The notes: generated by a model not told the origin, from the letters alone. Counted from the first letter of the stretch, positions 1-8,669 are shown. The stretch is 64,000 nucleotides of DNA from an uncultured Gemmatimonadota bacterium (GCA_902826615.1 CADEFN010000002.1:732811-796810), one strand, 5' to 3'. A program made the numbers and translations.

Positions 1-308
1 CCCTCGGGAGCGAGGGCCCCGCTGGAGTCTGCACCGCCACACGCTGTGACAATGCCGGTGATTGTAACGAGAGACAGCCTTGAGAGGGAACGCATGCAGT
101 AGCTCCGTGTGATGAAGGGTTGCCTACTGACAAGGCAAGCAGCGTTCCCTGTGGCACCGGAATCTCAAGTCCTTCTGCAGCAAGCGCTTACGTTAGGCAC
201 TTTGTCTGCCCCTGCATCGTAGCGTTCCGCCTGATGCAACACCGCGTGCCGGGCCCTTCCTTGGAGGGCATTGGCAAAATGGTGACGCACGTCGCGCGAG
301 GGGTGGAC
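1..308. other. Intergenic stretch, no gene recognised
   Basis: No open frame here has protein-like composition. The reading frames that run through it are continuations of frames opposite the binding-protein gene that ends at 309. The first 16 bases form a perfect 6-bp stem with a 4-base loop (CCCTCG/CGAGGG), which could be the end of a terminator lying mostly outside the window. One copy of the window-wide octamer CGTTAGGC lies at 191-198 and is the only copy clearly outside a gene. Confidence 0.5.
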
Positions 309-1268
309 TCAGCGCGGTGGAGTGAGGTCGGGTGCACCTGTGCCCACCACCTGTGTAACACTCGTCGCGTCGAGAAACTCGCGACGGAGTATGCGCTGAC
401 CTTCCGTCGAGTAGAGATATCGAACAAACGCCTGTCCGTCGGTTGCACGCGCCGCTTTGATGGGGACGCTGACGCCATAGGTGATGGGTGCGCCAGAAAT
501 CTCGATGGTGTCTCCCGGAGCGCCACCACGTACGCGGGCTTTGGCGGTGGCGTATGTCGCCGCCTCTGTTGCCGCGCCGAGGTCGATAGCCGAGGGAAGT
601 GTGTCGAAAGGGAGCCGTGCCCCGCGAGCACTCGATTCATACATCCAGGCGTAGTCGAGCTCACCCGCCTGAAGGAGCGCCACCAGCTCCGCCGACTTTG
701 GCCGGATATTGCGTGGCGGACTGCCAGCTTCGAGCGCCGCAGCCAAACCCGGCACAGTCGTGTGTCGCTCGGCGAGCTGAAAAAGCATCAGGGTGCGATA
801 GCCTGCGGGATCGAGGTCGGGGTCAGAGCGCCCCGTCTCCACACCTGGCCGGGTGAGTGCCTCCCACCACCGAGTGCCCGCCGTAGCAGCCGAGTCACGC
901 CGTGCCAGTACCATGCGATTACGGGCAAACCGGGCGTACCATGTCACATGCGCCGGCATCAACAGCTTTGGGAAGACGTCTTCGTCGGCCAGCGCGATGA
1001 CATCGGGTGTCTGCCCGAGTTCGGTGACGCGTCGCGCCAGGTCGAGGCTCCCCGCCGGTACGAGGGACGTTTCAATGCCTGTGGCGACCCGGAACGAGTC
1101 GAGGGCGGCGCCTAACGGGCGCGCCAGGCTGCCGGCGGCAAACACCACCAGGGGCTGCTCCTGCTCGCGCGCTGGCGCACAGGCGTGGAGCAGCATCGCC
1201 GACAGAAGGAAGCCCGCCCATGGTGTCCGATATAGAAAGCGGCGCGCAGGCTGTTGCCTGCGCGCCAC
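309..1268 (-). CDS. Tungstate/molybdate-type ABC transporter substrate-binding lipoprotein
   Basis: Predicted periplasmic lipoprotein that captures an oxyanion for an ABC importer. The N-terminus has a basic stretch (RRQQPARR), a hydrophobic run and a lipobox (LLHAC). The mature part begins LVVFAAGSLARPL, as in ModA/WtpA proteins. The segment GRSDPDLDPAGYRT matches the WtpA-type signature (F-x-x-S-x-P-x-x-D-P-x-G-Y-R) better than ModA, so tungstate is as likely as molybdate. The start is uncertain. I use the GTG at 1268 because it gives a proper signal peptide; an in-frame GTG at 1361 would overlap the upstream gene by 70 bases. No permease or ATPase gene is visible downstream before the window edge. 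The first codons lie in a perfect 11-bp hairpin. Confidence 0.8.
   Translation of the reverse strand: MARRQQPARRFLYRTPWAGFLLSAMLLHACAPAREQEQPLVVFAAGSLARPLGAALDSFRVATGIETSLVPAGSLDLARRVTELGQTPDVIALADEDVFPKLLMPAHVTWYARFARNRMVLARRDSAATAGTRWWEALTRPGVETGRSDPDLDPAGYRTLMLFQLAERHTTVPGLAAALEAGSPPRNIRPKSAELVALLQAGELDYAWMYESSARGARLPFDTLPSAIDLGAATEAATYATAKARVRGGAPGDTIEISGAPITYGVSVPIKAARATDGQAFVRYLYSTEGQRILRREFLDATSVTQVVGTGAPDLTPPR
1241..1266 (-). other. Perfect 11-bp hairpin at the start of the binding-protein gene
   Basis: GGCGCGCAGGC and GCCTGCGCGCC flank the loop TGTT. Read on the minus strand it lies 26 bases past the stop of the band 7 gene and is followed by GCTTTCTAT, like a weak intrinsic terminator. 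It also covers codons 1 to 9 of the downstream lipoprotein gene if that starts at 1268. It could therefore terminate, attenuate or hide a start site. Confidence 0.5.
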
Positions 1269-1291
1269 CTGGTTCTGCTCTGCTGCGCCCG

Positions 1292-2221
1292 TCACTTCGG
1301 CGTTGGCAGCTGAATCAGCGGAGTACTCCCACCCGACACCGTGGGCATGACGCCGTTCCACTTGTCGACCATGCGATACTGCACCAGAGACGGCGTGAGG
1401 CTCTCGGCGAGCAACCGGTTGGCCTTGGCTTGCGCCTCAGCTTCGGCGGTGATGGCCTTGGCACGCCCCGCAGCCTTGATGGAGTCACCACGGGCCTGGA
1501 ATTCGTTCTTCTGCAACTCGTTCTGCGCCGTCAGGGCCTGCTGCTGCATGACGTTTTTCACGTTGATCGCGTCGATCACACTCGACGGTGCGCGTGTTTC
1601 GTTGATCGTGAACTGCCTGACGAGGATGCCGTAGAGTGCCAGACGGGATTCGAGGAGCTTTTGCGAGCGTGCCACGACTTCGGCCTTTTTGGGACCGAGA
1701 ATGTCGGCGATCGGCTCACCACCGACCACTTCCTGCAGCACCTGGCGGATGGTCTGCTTGACATACCCATGCTGAATCAGGTCGATATCCGAGCGAAATG
1801 TTTCGTACAGCTTGGGGACCTTCACAGGATCGAGCTCGAACGACATGGCGACGTCGAGCGACAGCGGCTGCCCTTCCTGCGAATTGACATTGATCTCGTC
1901 GTTGCTGGGTGACCCCTCCGCTTCGTCGCGTGTGAGCACCAGCGTCTGCATGAACACCGGGTACTCCTCAATGGCGCTCAGCATGGGATTGCGCATGCGG
2001 AAGCCGGGACCGAGCGGCTTGGGATCGACCCCACCACCGGCCCGATGGATCAGAATGCCCACGTGCCCCGGCTCGACGTACGTGACACACGACGGCATCA
2101 GCACCCCAACGACCAGCAGCACCAGCCCCAGGAGGATCACCTTCCGGATCAGGCCACCACCACCCGCGGACGGCGTGCGACTGCGAATGGAACCGAGGAC
2201 ATCACCTAACGAGTCTGCCAT
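1292..2221 (-). CDS. SPFH/band 7 (prohibitin-like) membrane protein
   Basis: 309 residues. The protein has a glycine-rich N-terminus, one membrane segment (about residues 25-45, ILLGLVLLVVGVLMPS), a band 7 domain starting TYVEPGHVGILI, and a charged, alanine-rich helical tail (AGRAKAITAEAEAQAKANRLLAE) typical of prohibitin/HflC relatives. Such proteins oligomerise at membranes and scaffold proteases or microdomains; the partner here is unknown. The start is well fixed: AAGGAGA lies 5 bases before the ATG at 2221. The gene overlaps the end of the small upstream membrane-protein gene by 16 bases, so the two are probably translated together. The overlap contains a CGTTAGGT octamer read as Ser-Leu-Gly here. 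Confidence 0.9.
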   Translation of the reverse strand: MADSLGDVLGSIRSRTPSAGGGGLIRKVILLGLVLLVVGVLMPSCVTYVEPGHVGILIHRAGGGVDPKPLGPGFRMRNPMLSAIEEYPVFMQTLVLTRDEAEGSPSNDEINVNSQEGQPLSLDVAMSFELDPVKVPKLYETFRSDIDLIQHGYVKQTIRQVLQEVVGGEPIADILGPKKAEVVARSQKLLESRLALYGILVRQFTINETRAPSSVIDAINVKNVMQQQALTAQNELQKNEFQARGDSIKAAGRAKAITAEAEAQAKANRLLAESLTPSLVQYRMVDKWNGVMPTVSGGSTPLIQLPTPK

Positions 2222-2466
2222 ACAGTCTCCTTGAAACATTGAGGACAGACACGCTCGCCGGACGGCAAGCGGACCATCGTGTCAGCCACCAGCGCCCCGT
2301 GAATGGGACAATGGAGCGACACCTCTTCTTCGATTGTCTTGCGATTCTTCACTTCCTTCATCCGGCGTCCCAGTGGGGTGAACGTCGTGAGCAGGAAGAA
2401 CAAAAGGGCACCAGCTGCCGCAACCAGTGCGACAAAGAGGAGCCCTTCCATGATGATGGCGATCAT
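2206..2466 (-). CDS. Small membrane protein with zinc-ribbon-like Cys/His pairs
   Basis: 86 residues. One N-terminal membrane helix (MEGLLFVALVAAAGALLFFLLTT, about residues 6-28) is followed by a charged linker and a C-terminal segment with CPIHG and, about 20 residues later, CPQC, which could bind one zinc ion. I do not recognise a named family. Its stop codon TAG lies inside the octamer CGTTAGGT and inside the first codons of the band 7 gene, which suggests translational coupling and a joint role at the membrane. The start is either the ATG at 2466 or the in-frame ATG at 2451; neither has a strong ribosome binding site. Confidence 0.7.
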   Translation of the reverse strand: MIAIIMEGLLFVALVAAAGALLFFLLTTFTPLGRRMKEVKNRKTIEEEVSLHCPIHGALVADTMVRLPSGERVCPQCFKETVWQTR

Positions 2467-2549
2467 TGTTGTGCCCAGCCCTACGCCACGGCTGTCGTTG
2501 AGGTTTCAGGAACACCGGAACTTAAAGACCGGCAGTGTGTTGCGCGATT

Positions 2550-3434
2550 TCAGCGATCGAGCGCCACCCGAAGCGCTCCCGGCAGGTCAGGATACTCGAA
2601 CCGGAATCCTGCCTTTTCGAGTGCGGCCGGCCGGACACGCTGACCGCCGATGACCGTTGCCACGCCCATCTCGCCGTAGAGCAACCGGATGGCAAACTCG
2701 GGCACCGGCGCTATGGCCGGGCGATGAAGTGCGGCCCCCAGGGCGGCCGTAAAGTCGGCGTTGGTCACCGGGTTGGGGGCCACCAGGTTCACCGGACCCG
2801 CGAGCGTGTGCGTGTCGATCATGAAGGTGAACGCCCGCAGCACGTCGGCGCGGGAGATCCAGCTCATCCATTGCCTGCCACTCCCGATCTTCCCGCCCAC
2901 ACCTAACGAGAATATCGGGACCATCTTGGCGAGTGCCCCACCGGAGCGATGCAGCACGATCCCCAACCGGGGATGAACCACCCGAATTCCAGCGTCACGT
3001 GCCGGATCCGCTGCACCTTCCCATGCCGCGGCCACATCGCCCAGAAAATCAGTCGCCCGGGTGGCCGATTCGTCGAGCACCTGGTCGCCGCGATCTCCGT
3101 AGACGCCGACGCCGGACATACTCACCAGCACGGCGGGTTTGGGACTGAGCGAGGCCATGGTGCGGGCAATCAGCGACGTGCCCTGCACGCGCGACTCGCG
3201 GATGGCGCGCTTCGACGATTCTGTCCAGCGCTGCGCGATGGGTTCGCCCGCGAGATGAATGACGGCCTCCACACCTGCGAGCCTGGAGGCGTCGATCGCC
3301 CCGGTCGCGGGTGACCACGACACCGTGGCGTCAGGCCCTCGACCGATTGTCAGCACGTCGTGGCCGGCGGCGCGCAGGGTAGCCACCAGTGGCCGCCCAA
3401 TAAAACCTGAAGCTCCTGTGATTGCGATTCGCAT
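2550..3434 (-). CDS. TIGR01777-type NAD(P)-dependent epimerase/dehydratase (YfcH-like)
   Basis: 294 residues with an extended-SDR nucleotide fold. It opens with the glycine motif TGASGFIG, continues with the NAD-site segment VIHLAGEPIAQRW, and contains SMSGVGVYGDRGD where ordinary SDRs carry the catalytic Tyr-x-x-x-Lys. That absence is a known trait of this family (E. coli YfcH, plant SulA-like). The C-terminus (about 245-290, GQRVRPAALEKAGFRFEYPDLPGAL) is the DUF1731 tail. Substrate unknown. The gene stands alone, with about 80 bases to the next gene. Confidence 0.88.
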   Translation of the reverse strand: MRIAITGASGFIGRPLVATLRAAGHDVLTIGRGPDATVSWSPATGAIDASRLAGVEAVIHLAGEPIAQRWTESSKRAIRESRVQGTSLIARTMASLSPKPAVLVSMSGVGVYGDRGDQVLDESATRATDFLGDVAAAWEGAADPARDAGIRVVHPRLGIVLHRSGGALAKMVPIFSLGVGGKIGSGRQWMSWISRADVLRAFTFMIDTHTLAGPVNLVAPNPVTNADFTAALGAALHRPAIAPVPEFAIRLLYGEMGVATVIGGQRVRPAALEKAGFRFEYPDLPGALRVALDR

Positions 3435-3535
3435 CTACAGGAGCTTGATGGAGACCGGTCCGCACCGCCAGTGAGACCGGTGGTCCTCCAGAAAATTGGT
3501 TCGTTCCCGCACGTGCGGAAATCGCGCGATATCGT

Positions 3536-3799
3536 CTACAAATCGCCGCTGTCGAGAATACGGCGTGCCACCTCTCGCACCACCGCGGGCGAACTATAGA
3601 AGCCTCGGGCGAGGCGCCTGCGATACTCGGCGACCTGGTCGGCATCCAGCCGTCCCGGCCCACAGTCGGCCAACGGAGCCTTGGGTCGGCCCATGGGCTT
3701 GTTCTTTGGCGCCGTTTCCGGAATGACAATCATCGGAGGAAACGGGGTTTCCTGGCGCAACTGCAAATCGGTCAAGTCGAGGGGTCGTCGCTCGCTCAC
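3536..3799 (-). CDS. FlgM-like anti-sigma-28 factor (putative)
   Basis: 87 residues. The N-terminus is low in structure and proline-rich. The C-terminal 40 residues, from LDADQVAEYRRRLARG to VARRILDSGDL, follow the FlgM pattern: two amphipathic helices around a G-x-Y-x-S turn, ending in a hydrophobic A-x-x-I-L. FlgM holds the flagellar-type sigma factor inactive. The call is strengthened by the gene lying divergent from a FliA-family sigma gene 341 bases away. Start GTG at 3799 with GGAG 6 bases upstream. Sequence identity to known FlgM proteins must be low, so this remains an inference from pattern and position. Confidence 0.6.
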   Translation of the reverse strand: MSERRPLDLTDLQLRQETPFPPMIVIPETAPKNKPMGRPKAPLADCGPGRLDADQVAEYRRRLARGFYSSPAVVREVARRILDSGDL

Positions 3800-4140
3800 G
3801 GAAGCTCCAATCGTATGAGACGCTTACACGCGAGGGTATCGGCATGCCTCGCCAATTCTTGAGCCCTCCGTGACGAAAATCGCGTTTTCTGCCCGGTAAG
3901 AGGTGCCTGTGTCGGCAATATCTACCGGGAGCGGCGACCGGCTGGAGGCCGTGTTTGCCCCTAAAATGTGCCAGGCAGATGTCATGTATCCGCTTGTGTA
4001 TCAAGAGCTTACGGCTTCTTCATCGCCTCTGCCGCAGTCGCCGCGTTCGTTGGGAACGGGCGTTGCCTTTGTGAGTGGCGCGACGCCGAACCAGAGCCTC
4101 TGGATTGCGCGCCGCGTGAACCCGATCAGGAACGGACTCC
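3800..4140. promoter_or_regulatory. Divergent intergenic region between FlgM-like and FliA-like genes
   Basis: 341 bases with no convincing gene. It must hold the promoters for both flanking genes. I looked for a sigma-28 type promoter (TAAA, 15 bases, GCCGATAA). Only a partial match, GCCGACAC, is visible on the minus strand near 3910, without a clear upstream element. I assign no specific site. Confidence 0.45.
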
Positions 4141-4893
4141 ATGGGCAACGCGATGGCACTTCACCCGACAAATGCTGCGCTCGACAACCGGCAACGGTTG
4201 CTCGGCGAGCACATCGGACTCGTCTACCATGTCGCGCGGCAGTTATGCCGAGCGAAGCAGATGGAAGTAGAGCTCGATGAGCTGGTCAGCGCAGGGACAA
4301 TCGGGTTGATCGAAGCCTTCAACAACTTCGATTCCTCGCGTGGCCTCGCCTTCTCCACCTTCGCCGCCCCACGCATTCGCGGCGCCATGCTGGATGAGCT
4401 TCGACGCCAGGATCATGTGCCTCGCTCGGTTCGTCGACGGGCACGTGACCTTCACTCCGCGACGGAAACGCTGACGCGTTCGTTGGGTCAGACACCCGAC
4501 CAGAACCAGCTCGCCTCTGCCATGGGGATCGACCTCCCCACGCTATTCCGATGGCAGTCTGAAACCGACGCCGGGCGTTTCATTCCCTTGGAGCGCACCA
4601 CTGAAGGCACGCCGAGCGGCTCCCGTATCCCGATGGAGCATTTGATCGCGGCCGAGGATGACGATGTGGAAGACCGGATTACGCACTCGCAGGAGGTTGA
4701 ACACCTCCGCGAAGCGCTGATGGATCTGCCGGAGCAGGAGCGCAATGTGCTTTCGCTCTACTACTTCGAAGAGCTCAAGCTTGCCGAGATCGCGGAAATT
4801 CTTGGTGTCAGCGAGTCGCGTGTGTCGCAGATCCGGGCGAAAGCAGTGAGCCGACTGCGGGTGACCCTGCGGTCTTTGCGCGAGGCATGCTGA
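4141..4893 (+). CDS. fliA: RNA polymerase sigma factor of the FliA/WhiG (sigma-28) family
   Basis: 250 residues. Region 2 is clear (VELDELVSAGTIGLIEAFNNFDSSRGLAFSTFAAPRIRGAMLDELR, about 40-85), followed by region 3 (LGQTPDQNQLASAMGI) and region 4 with a helix-turn-helix (KLAEIAEILGVSESRVSQIRAKAVSRLR, about 210-240). This architecture matches FliA/WhiG rather than housekeeping or ECF factors. It directs core polymerase to motility, sporulation or envelope promoters in other bacteria. No flagellar gene is in the window, so the regulon is unknown. Start ATG at 4141 has AGGA 9 bases upstream; an in-frame ATG at 4153 is possible. Confidence 0.9.
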   Translation: MGNAMALHPTNAALDNRQRLLGEHIGLVYHVARQLCRAKQMEVELDELVSAGTIGLIEAFNNFDSSRGLAFSTFAAPRIRGAMLDELRRQDHVPRSVRRRARDLHSATETLTRSLGQTPDQNQLASAMGIDLPTLFRWQSETDAGRFIPLERTTEGTPSGSRIPMEHLIAAEDDDVEDRITHSQEVEHLREALMDLPEQERNVLSLYYFEELKLAEIAEILGVSESRVSQIRAKAVSRLRVTLRSLREAC

Positions 4894-4996
4894 ACGGTCT
4901 CGGCTGAGCGACACCGAACCCCGGGTCAGTGGTCGCCGCGGCCCCCTCGTTCGGAGCGCGTGGCACCACGCCTGCCCGCCTGCTTTAACGCCTCAG

Positions 4997-5746
4997 CTAG
5001 AGTGCGTTTTCCCGCTCAGCCCGACGTGCTTCGGCGAGCGTGGGCATGGTAAGGGTATAGGTAATCCGGTCGCACGGCTCCGCGTGTGACAACTCCGCAG
5101 TCGCGTGACCATGCGCATGCGCCAGACCCGCGTTTACCGCGTGGATCAGGCTTCCATCTCCTGTGAAGAGCAGCTGGCCCCTGGGCGCAGGCGCGTCGAA
5201 TTCCACGAAGACCTCGGAGGCGGTGCCCCCATACTTCAGGTGAAGCGTCGCCTGACACCCCGACCGGAGCGCGTTACCGGCCGCACTTTCGAGAAGGACC
5301 AACAGACAGCGCAGCATGGCTGAGGGGCGCACCAGCACGGGAGGTGTGTCTCCATTTGCCGTGATCTCGATGGGGATACCGCGGAGATCGGCGTGATGCC
5401 CATGAAGCTCCATCACGAGGGGAATCACGTCCTGGATCCGCACCGCCTCGGTGGTGACAAAAGGCTCGGCCGGCATCAGGCGGTAGAGCTGAAGCAGGTG
5501 GTTGAGCCGCTTCACTTCCTGCGCGAGCGACTTGACCAGCTGGGGGTCCGGGACCTCTTCGTCGTCGTCAAAGAGGGCGGCCACTGCCTCGAGAGATGCA
5601 ACCCGGTTGGTGAGCTGATGGTTCAGCCCCTTGAGGACTTTTTCGGACACACGCAGCCATTGATCTCCCCACACGCGTGCGGGGGTGGGTCCTTCGGTCT
5701 GTAACTCCGCGGCTTCGGGCCGGGGATCGCTCAATCGAATGCTCAT
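4997..5746 (-). CDS. Degenerate histidine-kinase-like protein
   Basis: 249 residues, no membrane segment. A segment near residues 38-60 (KVLKGLNHQLTNRVASLEAVAAL) looks like a dimerisation/phosphoacceptor helix with the histidine in NHQLTNR. About 100 residues later comes a region resembling an ATPase lid (MLRCLLVLLESAAGNALRSG). The usual N-box, DxGxG and GxGL motifs are not recognisable, so ATP binding is doubtful. It may be a phosphotransfer or docking protein. Start ATG at 5746 has GGAG 9 bases upstream. It lies convergent to the sigma gene, with 103 bases between the two stop codons. Confidence 0.6.
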   Translation of the reverse strand: MSIRLSDPRPEAAELQTEGPTPARVWGDQWLRVSEKVLKGLNHQLTNRVASLEAVAALFDDDEEVPDPQLVKSLAQEVKRLNHLLQLYRLMPAEPFVTTEAVRIQDVIPLVMELHGHHADLRGIPIEITANGDTPPVLVRPSAMLRCLLVLLESAAGNALRSGCQATLHLKYGGTASEVFVEFDAPAPRGQLLFTGDGSLIHAVNAGLAHAHGHATAELSHAEPCDRITYTLTMPTLAEARRAERENAL

Positions 5747-5960
5747 CCAGGGTTGCTCCACTGCGGCTACAACCCACTGACGACCCACCCGTGACCTCGG
5801 GCACACTCCCCTGCAGGTCCATCCCGACCGGGAAGACGTTCTGTCCCACTCGGCGTGACCGCCAAGGGGCGCGATCCCCTCGCTCCTTTACTCCTGCCGA
5901 CACGAGCTGGGATGGCAGGTCAGAGGGTCGGGGCCACGCACGCTGGTGTCGCGGCCCCTC

Positions 5961-7313
5961 TCAGTAGAAGTACCCGAAGATGATTCCCATTTCGTCGGCG
6001 CTGGTGAGGCCGAAGCGGATGGTGCGGTCGGTGGTGTTGTTGTAGGTGATCTCCGACCGCAGTCCCTCTCCGCGACGGAGCACGATGGGCTGCGAGTAGT
6101 TGATGATGTCGGGATGCGCCCAGTCCGTGGTGGTGTAGACAACCTCCTCGTTGCGCGGCCCGCCTACAATTCGGACCACGAACCGCTCTCCCCGCTCATG
6201 CATGTGCGATGTGAGCATGAACACCGTCATCGACGAGTCGCTGACCGTGAAGGTCTTCGTGAGCGTGACGCGGCTACGCGGGGGAAGGTTGATGTCGGTG
6301 TTCCCCATGTTGAGTGTCCGGGCCACGCGACGCACGGCCGACTGCGGCACGGTGTGCAGATTGGCGTAGGCCTCGCCCGTGATGGGCGTGGTGGTGCGAT
6401 TCACATAGTGCGAGTTGAGATCGATGGCCCCCTGCGCAGGAAGCCGCAGCGCCACGCCGTCGGGAAACCGGTAGTCCGACGACGGTGTCTGCGTGCCGGC
6501 AAAAAAGACGTGGAACCCCATCGGCAGCATGTTCACAAAATTGAGCGATCCATCGGCATTGCGGATGTCGCGCACCACGTTGAATGCCGGGCGAATGAAC
6601 GACGGGATGTTGTCAAATGTGTACAGCAGCAAGTGATGCGAGTTCGAGCGCATCCGTGTTTCGATGCGGTTCACATACAGGTCACCGCTGTTGTTCACCT
6701 GGCGATAGAGGAACAACTCCCGTTCGAAGTTGGGGTTCACACTGAACGCGTCGATCTTGAGCTGCACCCCGCTGGCTGGTGGAGCCAGTGGGGCAAAGGC
6801 CGTGGGAACGGGTCGAGTACGATCGGCAAGCACCATCGTGTCGACCACACTTCCCTTCTCCGGCGCACCGGCCTCGATCCAGCGCCGGATGTACTCGAGC
6901 TGGCCATTGTAGACAGGGTCGCCGCCTAACGGCATGATCGATCCGTAGCCGGCCGAGTGGTGGCCGTCAGCGATGACCAGTTTGTGGTAGAGGAGGCTCG
7001 AGTCGGCCTTGAAGGGTTTCACGCGCTGCAGGCCATCCGATTTGGCGGATGTATTCCTGGGCGCGACGCCAACCAGGTTGGCGTATGCCACCGCCCGGTC
7101 GAGCACGAGCCCCGACGATGTCGCGAAGGCGGTGCCGGCGGTGTGACATCCGGCGGTGCAGGTTGGTGCGAGGATCTGTGCCTGGATGCGGTCGAAGGTT
7201 CCGGCGATAGCCCCGGGCGGGGGCGTCACCTCGTTGGACCCCGTGTTGTCGCCGCAGGCACCCAGGCTGACCAGCAGCAGCCACACGATTCTTGTTGGTC
7301 TTCGTTGAGTCAT
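5961..7313 (-). CDS. Secreted lipoprotein with cytochrome-like and copper type II monooxygenase-like domains
   Basis: 450 residues. A lipobox signal (LLVSLGAC) is followed at residues 52-57 by CTAGCH, a CxxxCH haem-binding variant, and by SIMPLGG about 75 residues later, which could supply the axial methionine. The C-terminal 300 residues carry SNSHHLLL, LNSHYVNRT and TSHMHERGERF, the His/His and HxH copper ligands of peptidylglycine/dopamine monooxygenase-like proteins. Such haem plus copper proteins are predicted surface oxidoreductases; the substrate is unknown. Start ATG at 7313 has GAGGAG 4 bases upstream. One CGTTAGGC octamer encodes Pro-Leu-Gly inside the haem domain. Confidence 0.75.
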   Translation of the reverse strand: MTQRRPTRIVWLLLVSLGACGDNTGSNEVTPPPGAIAGTFDRIQAQILAPTCTAGCHTAGTAFATSSGLVLDRAVAYANLVGVAPRNTSAKSDGLQRVKPFKADSSLLYHKLVIADGHHSAGYGSIMPLGGDPVYNGQLEYIRRWIEAGAPEKGSVVDTMVLADRTRPVPTAFAPLAPPASGVQLKIDAFSVNPNFERELFLYRQVNNSGDLYVNRIETRMRSNSHHLLLYTFDNIPSFIRPAFNVVRDIRNADGSLNFVNMLPMGFHVFFAGTQTPSSDYRFPDGVALRLPAQGAIDLNSHYVNRTTTPITGEAYANLHTVPQSAVRRVARTLNMGNTDINLPPRSRVTLTKTFTVSDSSMTVFMLTSHMHERGERFVVRIVGGPRNEEVVYTTTDWAHPDIINYSQPIVLRRGEGLRSEITYNNTTDRTIRFGLTSADEMGIIFGYFY

Positions 7314-7451
7314 CCGCTCCTCTCGCGTGCCCGAATGGCGTGCGGGCCACTGGAGCCCACCGATGAGACGCCGACAAAGCCCTGTCGTTACGCCTCGCAC
7401 GATTCCGGCGGAGAGATAGCTTCTGGACACTCGTCTCGCATCACCTCTCCA

Positions 7452-8669
7452 ATGAATATGCTCCGACTCAACCTCGCCGCCGCCTTCATTCTCGCCTCCA
7501 CACTCGGCGCCCAGGGTCAGACCCTGGTGATCACCAACGTCAACATGGGTGATGGAGCCCGCGGCCTCATCGGACAAGGAGCCCTCGTGGTTCGGGATGG
7601 CCGCATCGCCGAGGTTGTGACGGGCACATACACCCCCGCAGCGGGAGCACAGGTGATTGATGGCCGTGGCCGCTACCTGGTCCCCGGACTCATCGATGTG
7701 CACACCCACATTGCCTCCCTCGCCAGCGCCAAACGCGCGTTGGAGTCGGGGGTGACCACGGTGCGCAGCGCGAGCGTGCCTGCCTACCAGGATGTCGCGC
7801 TCCGTGAGGCGGTAAAAAGCGGCGCTGTCCCTGGCCCGGACATGATCGCGACTGGCGTCTTTGTCTCACCCAACCTCGGCGAAACAATTCTCGCCGACTC
7901 ACGGCTGGCGCAACTCAGCGGTGGAGTGACCACCGAGGCGGCACTCCGGCAGGTGGTGCGTATCAACGCCGAGCGCGGAGTCAACTTCATCAAGACCCGC
8001 GGCACCGAACGCGCCGGGCTCCCCGACACCGATCCCCGCAAGCAGACCTACACCGAACAGCAGCTCGGCTGGATTGTGGATGAGGCGACCAAACACAACC
8101 TGCCAGTCATGGCCCACGCTCATGGAGACGAAGGCGCCTATGCGGCGGTGAAGGCCGGTGTGCGCAGCATCGAACATGGCACCTGGCTCTCAGACTCCAC
8201 CTTGCGGCTGATGAAGGAGAAGGGCACCTGGTTCGTGCCGACGTGGATCACGATCCTGGACCTGATGCAGCCGGGGGGTGACTACGACGACCCCATCCTC
8301 ACGCTACGCGGCAAGTTCATGGCGCCGATCGTGGCCGAGGCCGTAAAGAAGGCCCATCGCATGGGCGTGAAGATCGCCACCGGGGCCGACACTGACTACG
8401 GCGCCTCGAGCCTGTCACGCATTTCCGCCGAAGTCGCGCTCTTTGTCGACGCGGGCATGACACCGCTGGAAGCGCTGCGAACTGCCACGACCAGCGCCGC
8501 CGAGTTGCTGCGGATCGGTGACAAGGTCGGGCAGCTCAAGGTGGGGTACGAAGCAGACCTGATTCTGGTGGAAGGCAATCCCTTTGCCGACCCCAAAGCA
8601 CTGGCGGATGTGCTGATGGTGGTAAGCAATGGGCGTGTGGCGATGAACAGGACGCCGTTTGGCCGTTAG
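7452..8669 (+). CDS. Secreted metal-dependent amidohydrolase (imidazolonepropionase-like)
   Basis: 405 residues with a signal peptide (LNLAAAFILASTLGAQG). The amidohydrolase TIM-barrel ligands are visible in order: DVHTH, a lysine in NFIKTRG that may be carbamylated, HAHGDEG, IEHGTW and TGADTDYG. The C-terminus carries the KVGYEADLILVEGNP strand typical of the family. These enzymes hydrolyse C-N bonds, often in secreted dipeptidases and prolidases, but the substrate cannot be read from sequence. It is divergent from the copper/haem lipoprotein gene, with 138 bases between. Start ATG at 7452; ATG at 7458 is an alternative. Confidence 0.88.
   Translation: MNMLRLNLAAAFILASTLGAQGQTLVITNVNMGDGARGLIGQGALVVRDGRIAEVVTGTYTPAAGAQVIDGRGRYLVPGLIDVHTHIASLASAKRALESGVTTVRSASVPAYQDVALREAVKSGAVPGPDMIATGVFVSPNLGETILADSRLAQLSGGVTTEAALRQVVRINAERGVNFIKTRGTERAGLPDTDPRKQTYTEQQLGWIVDEATKHNLPVMAHAHGDEGAYAAVKAGVRSIEHGTWLSDSTLRLMKEKGTWFVPTWITILDLMQPGGDYDDPILTLRGKFMAPIVAEAVKKAHRMGVKIATGADTDYGASSLSRISAEVALFVDAGMTPLEALRTATTSAAELLRIGDKVGQLKVGYEADLILVEGNPFADPKALADVLMVVSNGRVAMNRTPFGR

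Noticed and set aside
120..1115. Plus-strand open frame of about 330 codons at the window start
   Set aside because: It runs opposite the binding-protein gene and has low-complexity, cysteine/arginine-rich composition typical of antisense frames.
3895..3920. Sigma-28 promoter for the FlgM-like gene
   Set aside because: GCCGACAC differs from GCCGATAA at two positions and lacks a TAAA box at the right spacing.
3903..4280. Small plus-strand open frame overlapping the start of the sigma gene
   Set aside because: It overlaps a well-supported gene and shows no motif or ribosome binding site.
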